A DNA stretch of 47,500 nt from Desulfatibacillum alkenivorans DSM 16219 (GTDB lineage Bacteria; Desulfobacterota; Desulfobacteria; Desulfobacterales; Desulfatibacillaceae), in contig NZ_FQZU01000008.1 of the NCBI RefSeq assembly GCF_900142135.1, forward strand, positions 1-47,500, given 5' to 3'. This document shows positions 1 through 9,300 of this stretch, one piece after another (position 1 is the stretch's first letter; each line of letters opens with the position of its first letter). Both the position numbers and the translations under genes were made by a program. The notes under the pieces were generated by a model. It was not told the DNA's origin, did no database searches, and saw only the letters and a program-made list of their open reading frames with translations.

Positions 1-110
1 CCGCGGCAGCGTAGTGTGCTGCCGGGGTCCGTAAGGACTCTTTTTTCAAAAGGCAAAGGCTTGTTGAAAGCCCTGGCTAAGGAATCAACCCTGCTTGAAC
101 AAAGAATGCT

Positions 111-138
111 ACGCACCCAGGCAGGATACTGCTCTGCC
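111..138 (+). repeat. 28-bp direct repeat, copy 1
   Basis: Identical to 679-706 over 28 bp (starts ACGCACCCAGGCAGG, ends GCTCTGCC). Both copies are followed by a GCCCA-containing tail and then a GGATTCCCG motif, so a longer degenerate cassette is repeated. Confidence 0.88.
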
Positions 139-161
139 GACGCCGCCCAGAGACAAAACCA

Positions 162-291
162 GGGACGCTGGATTCCCGATAAAGACGCTCGGGAATGACG
201 GCGAAAGAACAGGGATATTTGACGGCCGTATTTTTGTTCGAATGGAGGATGGCGCCACGGTATGCATTCCCACGTACAACATGGGAACGAG
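162..291 (+). repeat. 130-bp direct repeat, copy 1
   Basis: This copy matches 476-605 base for base except for 5 substitutions over 130 bp, with no indels. The offset between copies is 314 bp. The unit starts GGGACGCTGGATTCCCG and ends near CAACATGGGAACGAG. Confidence 0.92.
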
Positions 292-306
292 TCCCCCCCA
301 TCCTGA

Positions 307-449
307 CCTTCCCCCGCCAGTGGGGAAGGGACGTAGGGGCAGGGTTCCCCTGCCAAAGGATTGGGAGACCCAACCCCTGCGCGGGCGACCAAAAAATAAG
401 GATGCCGCTTCGCGCCTGCATTTGTTGGGTTTCGCAAGCTCTACCCAAC
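307..449. repeat. Inverted repeats between the 130-bp copies
   Basis: Two perfect hairpins stand out. CCTTCCCC (307-314) pairs with GGGGAAGG (322-329), and GTTGGGT (424-430) pairs with ACCCAAC (443-449) across a loop containing TTCGCAAGCT. The second resembles a GTTGGGTTTCGCAAGCTC...ACCCAAC element that I recall from intergenic regions of many unrelated bacteria. That recollection was not verified. Confidence 0.6.
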
Positions 450-475
450 CTACGATGTTGGGGCGGCCAGGGATA

Positions 476-605
476 GGGACGCTGGATTCCCGATAAAGAC
501 ACTCGGGAATGACGGCGAAAGAACAGGGATATTTGTCGGCCGTATTTTTATTCGAATGGAGGATGGCGCCACGGTATGCATTCCCACGTGCAACATGGGA
601 ATGAG
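476..605 (+). repeat. 130-bp direct repeat, copy 2
   Basis: Second copy of the 162-291 unit at about 96% identity. All five differences are single substitutions, which suggests a fairly recent duplication or ongoing homogenisation. Confidence 0.92.
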
Positions 606-678
606 AATAAGGATGCATTCAAGGGAGGTAAAACATTTTTGGGTTTGGGGAAGAGATTAGGCCGCGCCTGTTGTGCTG

Positions 679-706
679 ACGCACCCAGGCAGGATACTGC
701 TCTGCC
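679..706 (+). repeat. 28-bp direct repeat, copy 2
   Basis: Exact second copy of 111-138, 568 bp downstream. Because the 28-bp pair and the 130-bp pair have different offsets (568 and 314), at least two separate duplication or insertion events are implied. Confidence 0.88.
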
Positions 707-971
707 AGTTCCGCCCAAGGAAAAGCGGCGCCCCGGATTCCCGAGTTATGAAATCGTCGGAAAAACGGCGGCGCCCGGAAGGCCTCCGGATTGGGCGCAT
801 TAACTTACCGGTTTTTTCCGGGCATGGAGGATCTTTATTCAGGGAGGGATAACCAAGGCCCTTGCCGTCAGCTGGGGCGTTTCCATGTTTCGCGCTTCCT
901 ATGAAGAGGGCTCCATTATCCCGTTGCGGGAGACTATACCCCCAAATCCCGGCCTATGCCGCTTAAAAATG

Positions 972-999
972 AAACAGGGCCGGAAAACCGGCCCTGTTT
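972..999 (-). terminator. Terminator of the fadN-thiolase operon
   Basis: A perfect 12-bp stem (972-983 with 988-999) with a 4-nt loop lies 44 nt beyond the thiolase stop. Read on the minus strand it is followed shortly by a T-rich stretch (TTTCATTTTT), which fits intrinsic termination. Confidence 0.8.
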
Positions 1000-1043
1000 T
1001 GTATTTCTTTATGCAATTTGGCTGCGTGCAGCCACGGGCGGAA

Positions 1044-2231
1044 TTAGTCGCACAGCTCGAACAGAGCTGCCGCGCCCATGCCGCCGCCGATGCACATGGA
1101 CTCCACGCCGTATTTCACGCCGTGTTTGTTCATGTTGTACAGCAGGGTGGCGGCCAGCTTGGCGCCGGTGCATCCCAGGGGATGGCCCAGAGCGATGGCG
1201 CCGCCGTTGATGTTGATTCTGTCCATGTACTTTTCCAGTCCGATTTCGCGGATGGAGTACAAGGCCTGGGACGCGAAGGCCTCGTTGATTTCCCAGAGCC
1301 CGATGTCGTCAATGGTCATGCCCACTTTGTCCAGCAGCTTGGGAATGGCGTAACGGGGGCCTACGCCCATTTCGTCTGCGCGGCAGCCCACGGTGGTGTA
1401 GCACACCAGCTTGGCCAGAGGCTTGACGCCCAGTTCCTTGACCTTGTTTTCGGACATGATCACGCAGGCGGCTGCGCCGTCCGTGGTCTGGGAAGAGTTG
1501 CCCGCGGTGACGGAGCCGGCGGCTGCAAACACGGGGCGGAGTTTGCCCAGGCCTTCCAGGGTGGTGGAGGCGCGGACGCCGTCGTCAAAATCCTGGAGGA
1601 AGGTTTCCTGCTTGGACAGTCCGTCTTCGCCGATCACGTACTTGACGGCCGGAGTGGGAACGATTTCGCCGAACAGGCCTTCCTTCTGAGCCTTGGCGGC
1701 CTTCATCTGGGAATTGTAGGCGAACTCATCCTGGGCTTCGCGGGATACGCCGTAGCGGTTGGCCACGTTTTCCGCGGTGGTTCCCATGGAGCAGTACAGG
1801 TCGGCGCCGCCGGCCTGAGTGTGGTTCGGGTACGGACGGGGCATGTTGCCGCCCATGGGCACGAAGGTCATGGATTCCACGCCGCCGGCCATGGTGACGT
1901 CGGACCAACCCACCATAACGCGGGAGCTGGCCAGCGCGATGGCTTCCAGTCCGGAGGAGCAGAAGCGGTTGACCGTGGCGCCCGAGACTTCAATGGGGAA
2001 GCCGGCGATCTGGTTGGCCACGCGGCCTATGTTCAATCCCTGTTCGGCTTCGGGGAAGGAGCAGCCCATCATAACGTCGTCTACGTCGCCTTTTTCCATG
2101 CCAGGAACCTTATCCACGGCGGCGTTCAGAATGTGGGACAGCAGGGCCTCGGGGCGGGTGTCCTTGAAGGCGCCCTTGTTCCTGCGGCATCCCGGGGTTC
2201 TCACTGCGCTGACTATGTATGCATCTCTCAT
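1044..2231 (-). CDS. fadA: Acetyl-CoA acyltransferase (thiolase)
   Basis: A degradative-type thiolase of 395 residues, the usual family length, which cleaves 3-ketoacyl-CoA with CoA to acetyl-CoA and a shortened acyl-CoA. The nucleophilic cysteine is Cys91 in VNRFCSSGLEA. The C-terminal catalytic pair is His350 in GHPLGCTG and Cys380 in CIGGGMGAA. The N-terminal ATGCGTGATGC start follows GGAGGGATAGATAT, a good ribosome binding site 36 nt after the fadN stop. The gene is therefore the second of a two-gene beta-oxidation operon and ends in a strong hairpin. The fadN-fadA pairing resembles the Bacillus fadNA arrangement, but no acyl-CoA dehydrogenase follows here. A biosynthetic acetoacetyl-CoA thiolase role is possible; the neighbour favours degradation. 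Confidence 0.93.
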   Translation of the reverse strand: MRDAYIVSAVRTPGCRRNKGAFKDTRPEALLSHILNAAVDKVPGMEKGDVDDVMMGCSFPEAEQGLNIGRVANQIAGFPIEVSGATVNRFCSSGLEAIALASSRVMVGWSDVTMAGGVESMTFVPMGGNMPRPYPNHTQAGGADLYCSMGTTAENVANRYGVSREAQDEFAYNSQMKAAKAQKEGLFGEIVPTPAVKYVIGEDGLSKQETFLQDFDDGVRASTTLEGLGKLRPVFAAAGSVTAGNSSQTTDGAAACVIMSENKVKELGVKPLAKLVCYTTVGCRADEMGVGPRYAIPKLLDKVGMTIDDIGLWEINEAFASQALYSIREIGLEKYMDRININGGAIALGHPLGCTGAKLAATLLYNMNKHGVKYGVESMCIGGGMGAAALFELCD

Positions 2232-2267
2232 ATATCTATCCCTCCTGATGTTGGGAAAAGTAGTTCA

Positions 2268-4676
2268 TTAATTGCGAAGAGGTTTGCCAGTGGCCAGCAT
2301 GTGTTCGACGCGGGCGATGGTCTTTTCTTCCTTGAACAGGGACACGAAAGCTTCGCGCTCCAGCCTCAGGATGTAGTCTTCGTCAACCGTGCTGTTGTCG
2401 CGGACGTCGCCGCCGCCGATGATGTAGGCGACTTTCTTGGCGATGAGAGCGTCATGTTCGCTGATATAACCGGCGGCCAGCATGTCGAAAAGCTGCTGAT
2501 CCGCAAGACCCTGAGCCGCCTTGCCAAGCACGGGGATGGGTTTCTTTTGGGGCGGTGCATAACCGGCGTCCACCATGCGCAGAACCTCTTTCTTGGCTTC
2601 GCCGATGAGGTAGTCGCGGTTCATGACGATCCGGTCCTTGGGTCCCAGGAAGCCCATGGTGCGGGCCTGAGCAGCGGAGTTGGAGAACTTGGCCATGGCG
2701 ATGTTTTGGAAGACGTGCATGAAGTAGGGGAGCAAGTCGTTCACCTTGACGCAGGGAGGCGTGGACAGGACGAACTTCTTCCAGGTGTTCATGCATCCGC
2801 CGCCGCCGGGGATGAGGCCGACGCCCACTTCCACCAGACCCATGAACAGCTCGGAATGGGCCACGATTTTGTCGGCCGCCAGGCAGGTTTCGCAACCGCC
2901 GCCCAAGGTCATGCCAAAGGGCGCCGCCACAACGGGGAAGGAAGAGTACAGCGCATTCATCATGCCGCCCTGAGCGCGAGCCAGGAAAGCGTCGATGTCC
3001 GCGTATTTGCCGGCTTTGGCAAGGCCCAGCATGTAAGCCAGGTCGCCGCCCGCGGAGAAAGCTCCGGGGAAGCCGGGGGACTGGTTGCCGATGACCACGC
3101 CGATGCCGTTGTCATCCACGTAAGCCAGGGCTTCGCCCATGCCGTCCACCAGTTCGGCGTTGATGGCGTTCATCTTGGTGTGGAATTCCACGCAGAACAC
3201 GCCGTCTTCCAGGTCCACCAGGGACACGGAGTTGTTGCCCATGACCTTTTTGCCGGCGCCCTTGAGGCCCTTCAAAGAGATGATCGTGGGGCTCAGCTCG
3301 ATGGCTTTGTACTCGCCGGCTGCGAAATCAAAGTAGTAGTCAATGCCGTTTTCAAACTTGTAGAAGGACTCTACGCCGGCGGCCAGCATGTCTTTCACCT
3401 TGGCGGGAACGGTCAGGCCTTCGGCTTCCATCTTGGCAACGGACTCTTTGACTCCCAGGGCGTCCCAGGTCTCGAAGGGCCCGAGGGTGAAGTTGTAGCC
3501 CCATTTCATGGCGTTGTCGATTTCCACGATGGTGTCGGAAATCTCGGGAATGCGGTTGGCCGCGTAGATCAGACCGTTGGAAAGGACCTTCCATACAAAT
3601 TTTCCGCCTTTGTCGTCGGCGTATGCCACGGTCTTGATTTTTTCGGCCAGGCCCTTGGCGCTCTTGGCGGCGTCCAGGCAGGGGAAGGTCGGTCTTTCAA
3701 ACTCTTCGTATTCCATGGTCTGGGGGTTCAGAACCTTGGGAATCAGTTTCCACTCAGGAGTCATGTCCTTTTTGTAGAAGCCGCCCTTGGTCTTGTTGCC
3801 CAGCATTTTCTTTTCGATCATCTGGCTGACGAACTCGGGCACCTTGAAGGTTTCGCGAGCCTCGTCGTCCACCACCAGCTCGTAGGTGTTGCTGGCGACG
3901 TGTCCCAGGGTGTCCAGGCCCACCAGGTCGGCGGTCTTGAACATGGCGGTCTTGGGGCGGCCCAGAACGGGGCCGAACAGAGCGTCCACTTCGGGAATGC
4001 TCATGCCGTCTTCCACCATGAGCTGCATTGCCTGCACCATGCCCTGCACGCCAATGCGGTTGCCGATGAAGTTGGGGGTGTCCTTGGCCCACACGATGCC
4101 CTTGCCCAGGATGCGTTCGCCAAAGTCCTTCATGAAGTCCAGGACTTCCGGTTTGGTCTCAGCGCCGGGGATGAGCTCGAGGAGCTTCATGTAACGGACC
4201 GGGTTGAAGAAGTGGGTGCCCATGAAATTTTGGCGGAACTCGGAGCTCAGCTCCTTGCTCATGGCTTCAAGCGGAATGCCGGAGGTGTTGGTGCTGACGA
4301 TAGCATCGGCCTTACGGACCTTTTCCACCTTGGCAAGAACTTCTTGCTTGATCTTGAGGTTTTCAACGACCACTTCCACAATCCAGTCGCACTCGGCCAA
4401 TTTGTCCCAGTCGTCTTCAAAGTTGCCGACTTGCACCAACGCCTTTTCATCCTTGGCGTTCATGAACAGGGACGGTTTGGATTTGACAATGCCGTCAAAT
4501 CCGGCTTGCACGATGCGGTTTCTGGCCTTGGGATCGTTCTTTTCCTCGTCCGTGAGGTCAAAGGGCACGATATCCAGAAGCAGAGTCTTGATTCCGGCGC
4601 TGGCCAGCAGGGCGGCAATGCCTCCACCCATGACTCCAGAGCCCAGAACGGCTGCCTTACGAATCCGTCTCACCAT
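2268..4676 (-). CDS. fadN: 3-Hydroxyacyl-CoA dehydrogenase / enoyl-CoA hydratase fusion
   Basis: A bifunctional beta-oxidation enzyme of 802 residues with the dehydrogenase first and the hydratase last, the FadN order and the reverse of FadB/FadJ. The Rossmann NAD motif is G12-S-G14-V-M-G17 near the N terminus. The dehydrogenase catalytic segment THFFNPVRYMKLLE lies around residue 145. The hydratase domain, roughly residues 500-690, keeps both acid residues: the Glu of TLGGGCE and the Glu of GLVEVGVGLIPGGGG. The frame stays open 43 codons further upstream, but I choose the ATG at 4676. It sits just after AAAGGAGG and begins MVRRIRKAAVLGSG, exactly where the fold should start. First gene of the operon with the thiolase. 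Confidence 0.93.
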   Translation of the reverse strand: MVRRIRKAAVLGSGVMGGGIAALLASAGIKTLLLDIVPFDLTDEEKNDPKARNRIVQAGFDGIVKSKPSLFMNAKDEKALVQVGNFEDDWDKLAECDWIVEVVVENLKIKQEVLAKVEKVRKADAIVSTNTSGIPLEAMSKELSSEFRQNFMGTHFFNPVRYMKLLELIPGAETKPEVLDFMKDFGERILGKGIVWAKDTPNFIGNRIGVQGMVQAMQLMVEDGMSIPEVDALFGPVLGRPKTAMFKTADLVGLDTLGHVASNTYELVVDDEARETFKVPEFVSQMIEKKMLGNKTKGGFYKKDMTPEWKLIPKVLNPQTMEYEEFERPTFPCLDAAKSAKGLAEKIKTVAYADDKGGKFVWKVLSNGLIYAANRIPEISDTIVEIDNAMKWGYNFTLGPFETWDALGVKESVAKMEAEGLTVPAKVKDMLAAGVESFYKFENGIDYYFDFAAGEYKAIELSPTIISLKGLKGAGKKVMGNNSVSLVDLEDGVFCVEFHTKMNAINAELVDGMGEALAYVDDNGIGVVIGNQSPGFPGAFSAGGDLAYMLGLAKAGKYADIDAFLARAQGGMMNALYSSFPVVAAPFGMTLGGGCETCLAADKIVAHSELFMGLVEVGVGLIPGGGGCMNTWKKFVLSTPPCVKVNDLLPYFMHVFQNIAMAKFSNSAAQARTMGFLGPKDRIVMNRDYLIGEAKKEVLRMVDAGYAPPQKKPIPVLGKAAQGLADQQLFDMLAAGYISEHDALIAKKVAYIIGGGDVRDNSTVDEDYILRLEREAFVSLFKEEKTIARVEHMLATGKPLRN

Positions 4677-5099
4677 AAAATCCTCCTTTAGTATAACCTT
4701 TTTATTGTCGCGGCTTAAAAGCCGGAGTCCGAATTTGCGGTTACCTACCTTAACCATTCGTTTATATTCATTTTTCCTTGCCATGCCGGAGAAAAATGAG
4801 GACAAATTCAGCTTTTACAAGGATGATGGACCCATGTCAAGTGAAAAGCTTGGAATAAGCCCTTTTGGGTCCAAAAAATAGCATTATTAGCATTTAAATT
4901 GAATCATTTACAAAAATATTCCGTTCGGTTTTTACGGCCGTGAAACTGCCTCTGAGCGGCCTTGCAACAACGCATCAAAATATGAAGCCTTCCTCAGTCA
5001 CCCGGGCGTTGCACATTTCAAATGCTTCTGATATGCCTGAAATAACGTTGAAAAGGCGTACTAAAACAACCACAGAGAAGTAGCTCTCATAGGATTGAC
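4677..5099. promoter_or_regulatory. Intergenic region upstream of fadN
   Basis: About 420 bp between the divergent fadN and the plus-strand gene at 5100, A+T-rich around 4860-4925. No gene is supported. A weak minus-strand promoter candidate is TTGTAA (complement of 4908-4913) with AATAAT (complement of 4883-4888), but its 19-nt spacer is long. I see no clear palindromic fatty-acid-regulator operator. Confidence 0.3.
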
Positions 5100-5921
5100 G
5101 TGAAACAGGAATTGGTTGAAATAATGCAACTTGGGGGTGACTTTTTCACCAAGGGGATCACGGTTAAAGACCGTGACCTGGAATTTTTGGAGGCCGTGGC
5201 CGGCTGCGTAAGCAGGGGGGAGTTGGCCGTCCTTTTGGCCGATCCGGATTGGGAGGAAGCGGAAACTGCCCGGGAACTGTTGCTTTTTCCCGACCTGGAG
5301 TCAAGGGCTCGCCTGGAGTCGGTTCTGCAAGGAAAAGGTCTTTCCCAAGAGGAGCAGGATGAAATCACGGCCTTTTTAAAAGGAAGAGTCCAAAAAACAG
5401 AGCTTATTTTACCCGGCGCTTTAAAAAATATTATGATTGGGGTCGGTGCGGCTGATTTGGCGGCTTATATCAAAAGACTGCATTTGACCGTGGAAATTCC
5501 GGAGCCTCTTGTCCGGGCGTTGGCGTTTTGCAGCAACAAGGAATCCGTAAATAACGCCCTGGCCCTGCTTCGTTCCTCGGGCATCTGCTGGACCGGCGAT
5601 TTGCTTGCCTTGGCCCAAAAATTTATTGAAAAAAATGCGGAAAAAGAGGATTTTCCGGCTGTACTGCAAAAGATTCTCGCCTTGTTCAAGGAAATTCCAA
5701 CGGACAGGGACCCGGAGGAATACCTGGCCGAAAAGCGGACCTGGTGCCTTTTTCACTTGGACAAGGCCCGGACCCAGGAAAGGGAGCTGGCGGGCCAGAA
5801 CATGGAAACCCGGCTGCTTTCAGGCGTTCGCACCGCCTATGCCGACGAGCGCCGGCTCCGCGGGCAGATCGCCCTCATCGACCGCATCCTGTATTCCATG
5901 CCGCCCTTGCCCGGGCTTTAG
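5100..5921 (+). CDS. Hypothetical helical protein
   Basis: Not recognised. The 273-residue product has no signal peptide, membrane segment or cysteine-rich motif. It is rich in Leu, Ala, Glu and Lys in patterns typical of a soluble all-helical protein, possibly helical repeats. Its last 60 residues (KARTQERELAGQ onward) are charged and may form a coiled coil. I start it at GTG 5100, preceded by AGGATTGAC; an in-frame ATG at 5124 is an alternative without a better ribosome binding site. It stands alone, divergent from fadN and 109 bp upstream of the cupin gene. Codon use matches its neighbours. The frame is long and has no convincing rival on the other strand, so I think it is real. Confidence 0.7.
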   Translation: MKQELVEIMQLGGDFFTKGITVKDRDLEFLEAVAGCVSRGELAVLLADPDWEEAETARELLLFPDLESRARLESVLQGKGLSQEEQDEITAFLKGRVQKTELILPGALKNIMIGVGAADLAAYIKRLHLTVEIPEPLVRALAFCSNKESVNNALALLRSSGICWTGDLLALAQKFIEKNAEKEDFPAVLQKILALFKEIPTDRDPEEYLAEKRTWCLFHLDKARTQERELAGQNMETRLLSGVRTAYADERRLRGQIALIDRILYSMPPLPGL

Positions 5922-6030
5922 GCGATGCCAAAACGTTTCGCCTTGATTATTCCCAGGCCCGGTGCTGTAATGAGGCCGTTTATAAAGCCAGACCTTTTTT
6001 TTACCTGAATTTTTATAAGGAGAACGCGCC

Positions 6031-6390
6031 ATGATGAAAGATCTGCCCTTGTGGGACGGAACCCCATACCCCGACTTTGTCCGCACGCTGCCTGAAATCG
6101 ACATCCCGGTGGAAGGGGTGCGCGGGTGGCTGCTTCAGGGCGCCAATCAGCAAGTGGTGTTTTTCGACTTGCCCAAGGGCCTGGCCATTCCCGAGCACTC
6201 GCACGGGGAGCAATGGGGCATGGTCATCGCGGGAAAAATCGACCTGACCATCGGCGGCGAGACCAAAACCTACGGCCCCGGGGATTACTACCACATCCCG
6301 GCCGGCACGCCTCACTCAGCCTTATTCCTGGAACGCTCCGCAGCCATGGATTATTTTGCGGACGCAGACCGCTACGTTCCCAAGAAATAA
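6031..6390 (+). CDS. Small single-domain cupin
   Basis: A 119-residue cupin, a beta-barrel that usually binds a metal. Motif 1 is around PEHSHGEQWG, with His56 and His58 as likely ligands and Glu60 or Gln61 as a third. Motif 2 is GDYYHIPAGTPH, with His95 as the fourth. Substrate is unknown: proteins of this size range from sugar or amino-acid binding to dioxygenase-like enzymes and regulatory sensors. The start ATG follows AAGGAGAACGCGCC and is immediately followed by a second ATG. It converges on the histidine kinase gene with only 7 bp between stop codons, and no hairpin terminator is evident there. Confidence 0.85.
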   Translation: MMKDLPLWDGTPYPDFVRTLPEIDIPVEGVRGWLLQGANQQVVFFDLPKGLAIPEHSHGEQWGMVIAGKIDLTIGGETKTYGPGDYYHIPAGTPHSALFLERSAAMDYFADADRYVPKK

Positions 6391-6397
6391 AAAAAGG

Positions 6398-9300
6398 CTA
6401 TTTGTATTTGACAAGAGATTCAAAGGGCAGGGTGATGATGAAGGATGCGCCCTGCCCGGGGTTGGACTCCACCCACATGGCGCCTTTGTGGTTTTCGGTG
6501 ATGATGAAGAAGGAAACCGACAGCCCCAGACCCGTGCCTTGGCCCACGGCCTTGGTGGTGTAAAAAGGCTCGAAAATTCGCCTGCGGACGTCCTCCTGCA
6601 TGCCGGGGCCGTTGTCGCTCACCTCCACCCGGACGTTTTTGGCGTCATAGGCGCCCACTCTCAGGGTGATGGTGGGCAGGGTCTGCCGGCCTTTTTGCTC
6701 GGCCATGGCCTGGGCGGCGTTGCGCAGCAGATTCAGGATGACCTGCTGTATCTTGCCTTCTTCGCAAGGGACGGGGGGAAGGTTCGCCTCGTAATCCCGA
6801 ACAATGCGGATTTGTCTGAAGTCATACTTTTTCTTGATATTATAGTCGCTGGAAGCAATGTCCACGGTTTTGTCGATGAGAGCGCACATATCCACGGCCT
6901 TCATGACCGGCTGCTGGTTCATGCGGCTGAAACTCAGCATGTTGTCCACGATGCGCGCCGCCCGGCTGCCTGAATCCACCACCGATTGAAACATGCCGGT
7001 CAATCCGCGCAATTCCACATAGTGCGAGATGGCCTCCATGGTGGTTCCGCATTGTTGGGCCGCCCTGATATTGGCGGGGATGCGCTGGGTCAGCCGGTTG
7101 ATGATCACCTGGACGTTCTGGATGATGCCGGCCAGAGGGTTGTTGATTTCGTGCGCCATGCCTGCGGCCAATCCCCCCAGAGAAACCATCTTTTCGGTTT
7201 GCACCATCATCTCCTGGGCTTTTTTCCGCTGCGTGATGTCATGGTGGATGACCATGCTTCCGATGACCTTGCCTTCGTGGTTGAAAAACGGGGCGCTTTT
7301 CAGCAGAACGTCCAGGATCTCCCCAGACTTGGTCAGGCGCTGAGTTTCCAGGTCCAGGAATTTTCCGCTGGAAAGTTCGCCGAGGGCCTGGCGGGTTCTT
7401 TCCGCTTCATGGGGCGGAACGAAGTCGATCCTTTTTCCCATGAGCTCGTCCTCCGACCATCCGTAGGTTTGGACAAAGGCTGCATTCACGTATTGCACCA
7501 AACCCTCTTCGTCATAAGCGACCACGGCGTCCGGCGTCGTGCCCAAAAGGGTGCGGTAGCGCTCCTCGCTTTTTTTCAGGGCCTGTTCCGTTTCCTTGCG
7601 CTTTTGTATTTGCTCCTGCAGCAGTTGGATTTTCGCCTCCAGGTCTTTGGCGTGCTCCTGGATCAGGGATTCCTTTTCTTTGTAATAGTCAATTTTTTCC
7701 TTCAGGTCTTCCGGAGTGAGCCGCAGGTCCGCCAGTATTTTTCCGTAAATCGCGGAAAGCTCCATGGATTCATTTTGAGAATAGAGATTGGCCTGGCGGA
7801 AAACTTTGCCCGCCGTGGCTGCCCCAATGGATCCAGCGAGCAGGGTTTCCGCCCGGGAGCATAAATCCGCCCATTCCAGCACATTGATTTTTTCCCGGCT
7901 TTGCAGCCCCGCCTGTTCAATGCAGAGATCCAGCATGTTGCGGCTGATGTTGGCGTAAAAATAGCGTTTGAACAATTTGAGGATGTCCTGGGATTTTTCC
8001 TCCAGCGCAATGGTCGGCTCGGAGCGGCTCAGCGCTTTTTGCAATGTGGTCGGCGAGAGGGCGTTTACGTAGGATTGGGCCACCCTGGCTTCTTCGTCCG
8101 CGGGTTCGTGGAGGAGGGAAAAAATAATGTAAAAGCTGCAATTCAAAAGCATGGTCCAGAAGACGGCATGGGTCAGGGGGCTCAGGCTGGATAGCCCTAA
8201 AAGAGCCTCGGGTTTCAGCAGGAAGATTCCAAAGGGCCCTTCTATCAAGAACGACACGGGCAGCCAGCCGCTGCGGACGAAGGAGGGGAGGAGCAAGGTG
8301 TACGCCCAGGTTGCAAAGCCGATGTTCAGGCCCCACAAGGCCCCTCTGCGATTGCCCCGCTCCCACATGATTCCTCCCAGGATGGGAGGAGCGAACTGGA
8401 GAGCGGCGCCAAAGGAGATCATGCCCATGTTGATGAGGGTGTAGCTGTGCCCTATGGAGGCTTCAAACGAGTAGCCCAATAAAATGACCAGCGCCACCGA
8501 AGCCCATCTCGCCTTGAGGATCTGTTTGCGCATGAACCCGAGCCAGCCGAAAAACTCGATGACCGGCAAAAGCAGGTGGTTGGTGATCATGGTCGCCATG
8601 GTCATGGCGGAAATCATGATCATGCTCATGGCGGCGGAAAACCCGCCGATGAAAACAATCATGACCAGCAGGGGGCTTCCGTATTGGAGGGGAAGACCCA
8701 GGACAAAGGTGTCGGCGTTAACCTCGGGCAGACCTTTGATCAGCCCGGCGGCGGCGATAGGCAGCACGAAAATGTTAATGAGAAATACGTAAAGCGGGAA
8801 GCCCCACATGGCTGTGCGAATGTGGCTTTCCTCAGAATTTTCCACAACCGCGACATGGAATTGGCGCGGCAGGAACAAAATGGCGGACATGGCCAAAAGC
8901 AGATAGGTGCACCATGTGAGAAACGTGGATGCATCGGCCTGCATGCCGGAAACGGCCTTCCCGATATGGGCGTTGGGCATTTGGGCGGCCAAATCGCCCA
9001 CGCCGTCAAACAGAAAAAAGACCACAAAGATTCCCGCGGCCAGAAAGGAAACCAGCTTGATCACCGATTGAATGGCTACGGCCATCACCATGCCCTGATG
9101 CTGCTCCGTCGGGTCCAGGCGCCGCATTCCGAACATGATCGTAAAGATAATCAGCAATACGGCCATTATCGGTCCGGCGTTGGCTTCAATCCACGAAGGC
9201 GTCAGCCCCTGATGGGCGGAAATCAGTTCAAAGGTGTTGACCACGGACTTGAATTGAAGGGCAATGTACGGCGCTATGCCCACCAGGGCGATAACGGTCG

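Larger units (their letters stand above)
1..1043. other. Non-coding repeat-rich intergenic region
   Basis: No credible gene is seen in this first kilobase. Open frames here overlap one another on both strands, lack ribosome binding sites and run through duplicated DNA, so I treat them as spurious. The region contains a 130-bp direct duplication, a second 28-bp direct repeat outside it, several short perfect inverted repeats and, at its right edge, the terminator of the minus-strand thiolase gene. It looks like a pile-up of degenerate intergenic repeat cassettes of the kind dispersed in many proteobacterial genomes. Whether related copies exist elsewhere in the genome cannot be seen from this window. 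Confidence 0.7.

Noticed and set aside
236-246. GTTCGAATGG as part of a tRNA T-loop
   Set aside because: No cloverleaf can be drawn around it, and the same bases recur in the direct repeat.
77-618. Overlapping frames of 130-170 codons on both strands in the first 620 bp
   Set aside because: They run through duplicated intergenic repeats, share parts with each other because of the 130-bp duplication, and lack start signals.
885-4691. A 1268-codon plus-strand open frame antisense to the thiolase and fadN genes
   Set aside because: Its product is a Val/His/Gly/Ala-rich string without recognisable domains, typical of the antisense frame of G+C-rich genes. The minus strand encodes two unmistakable enzymes with good ribosome binding sites.
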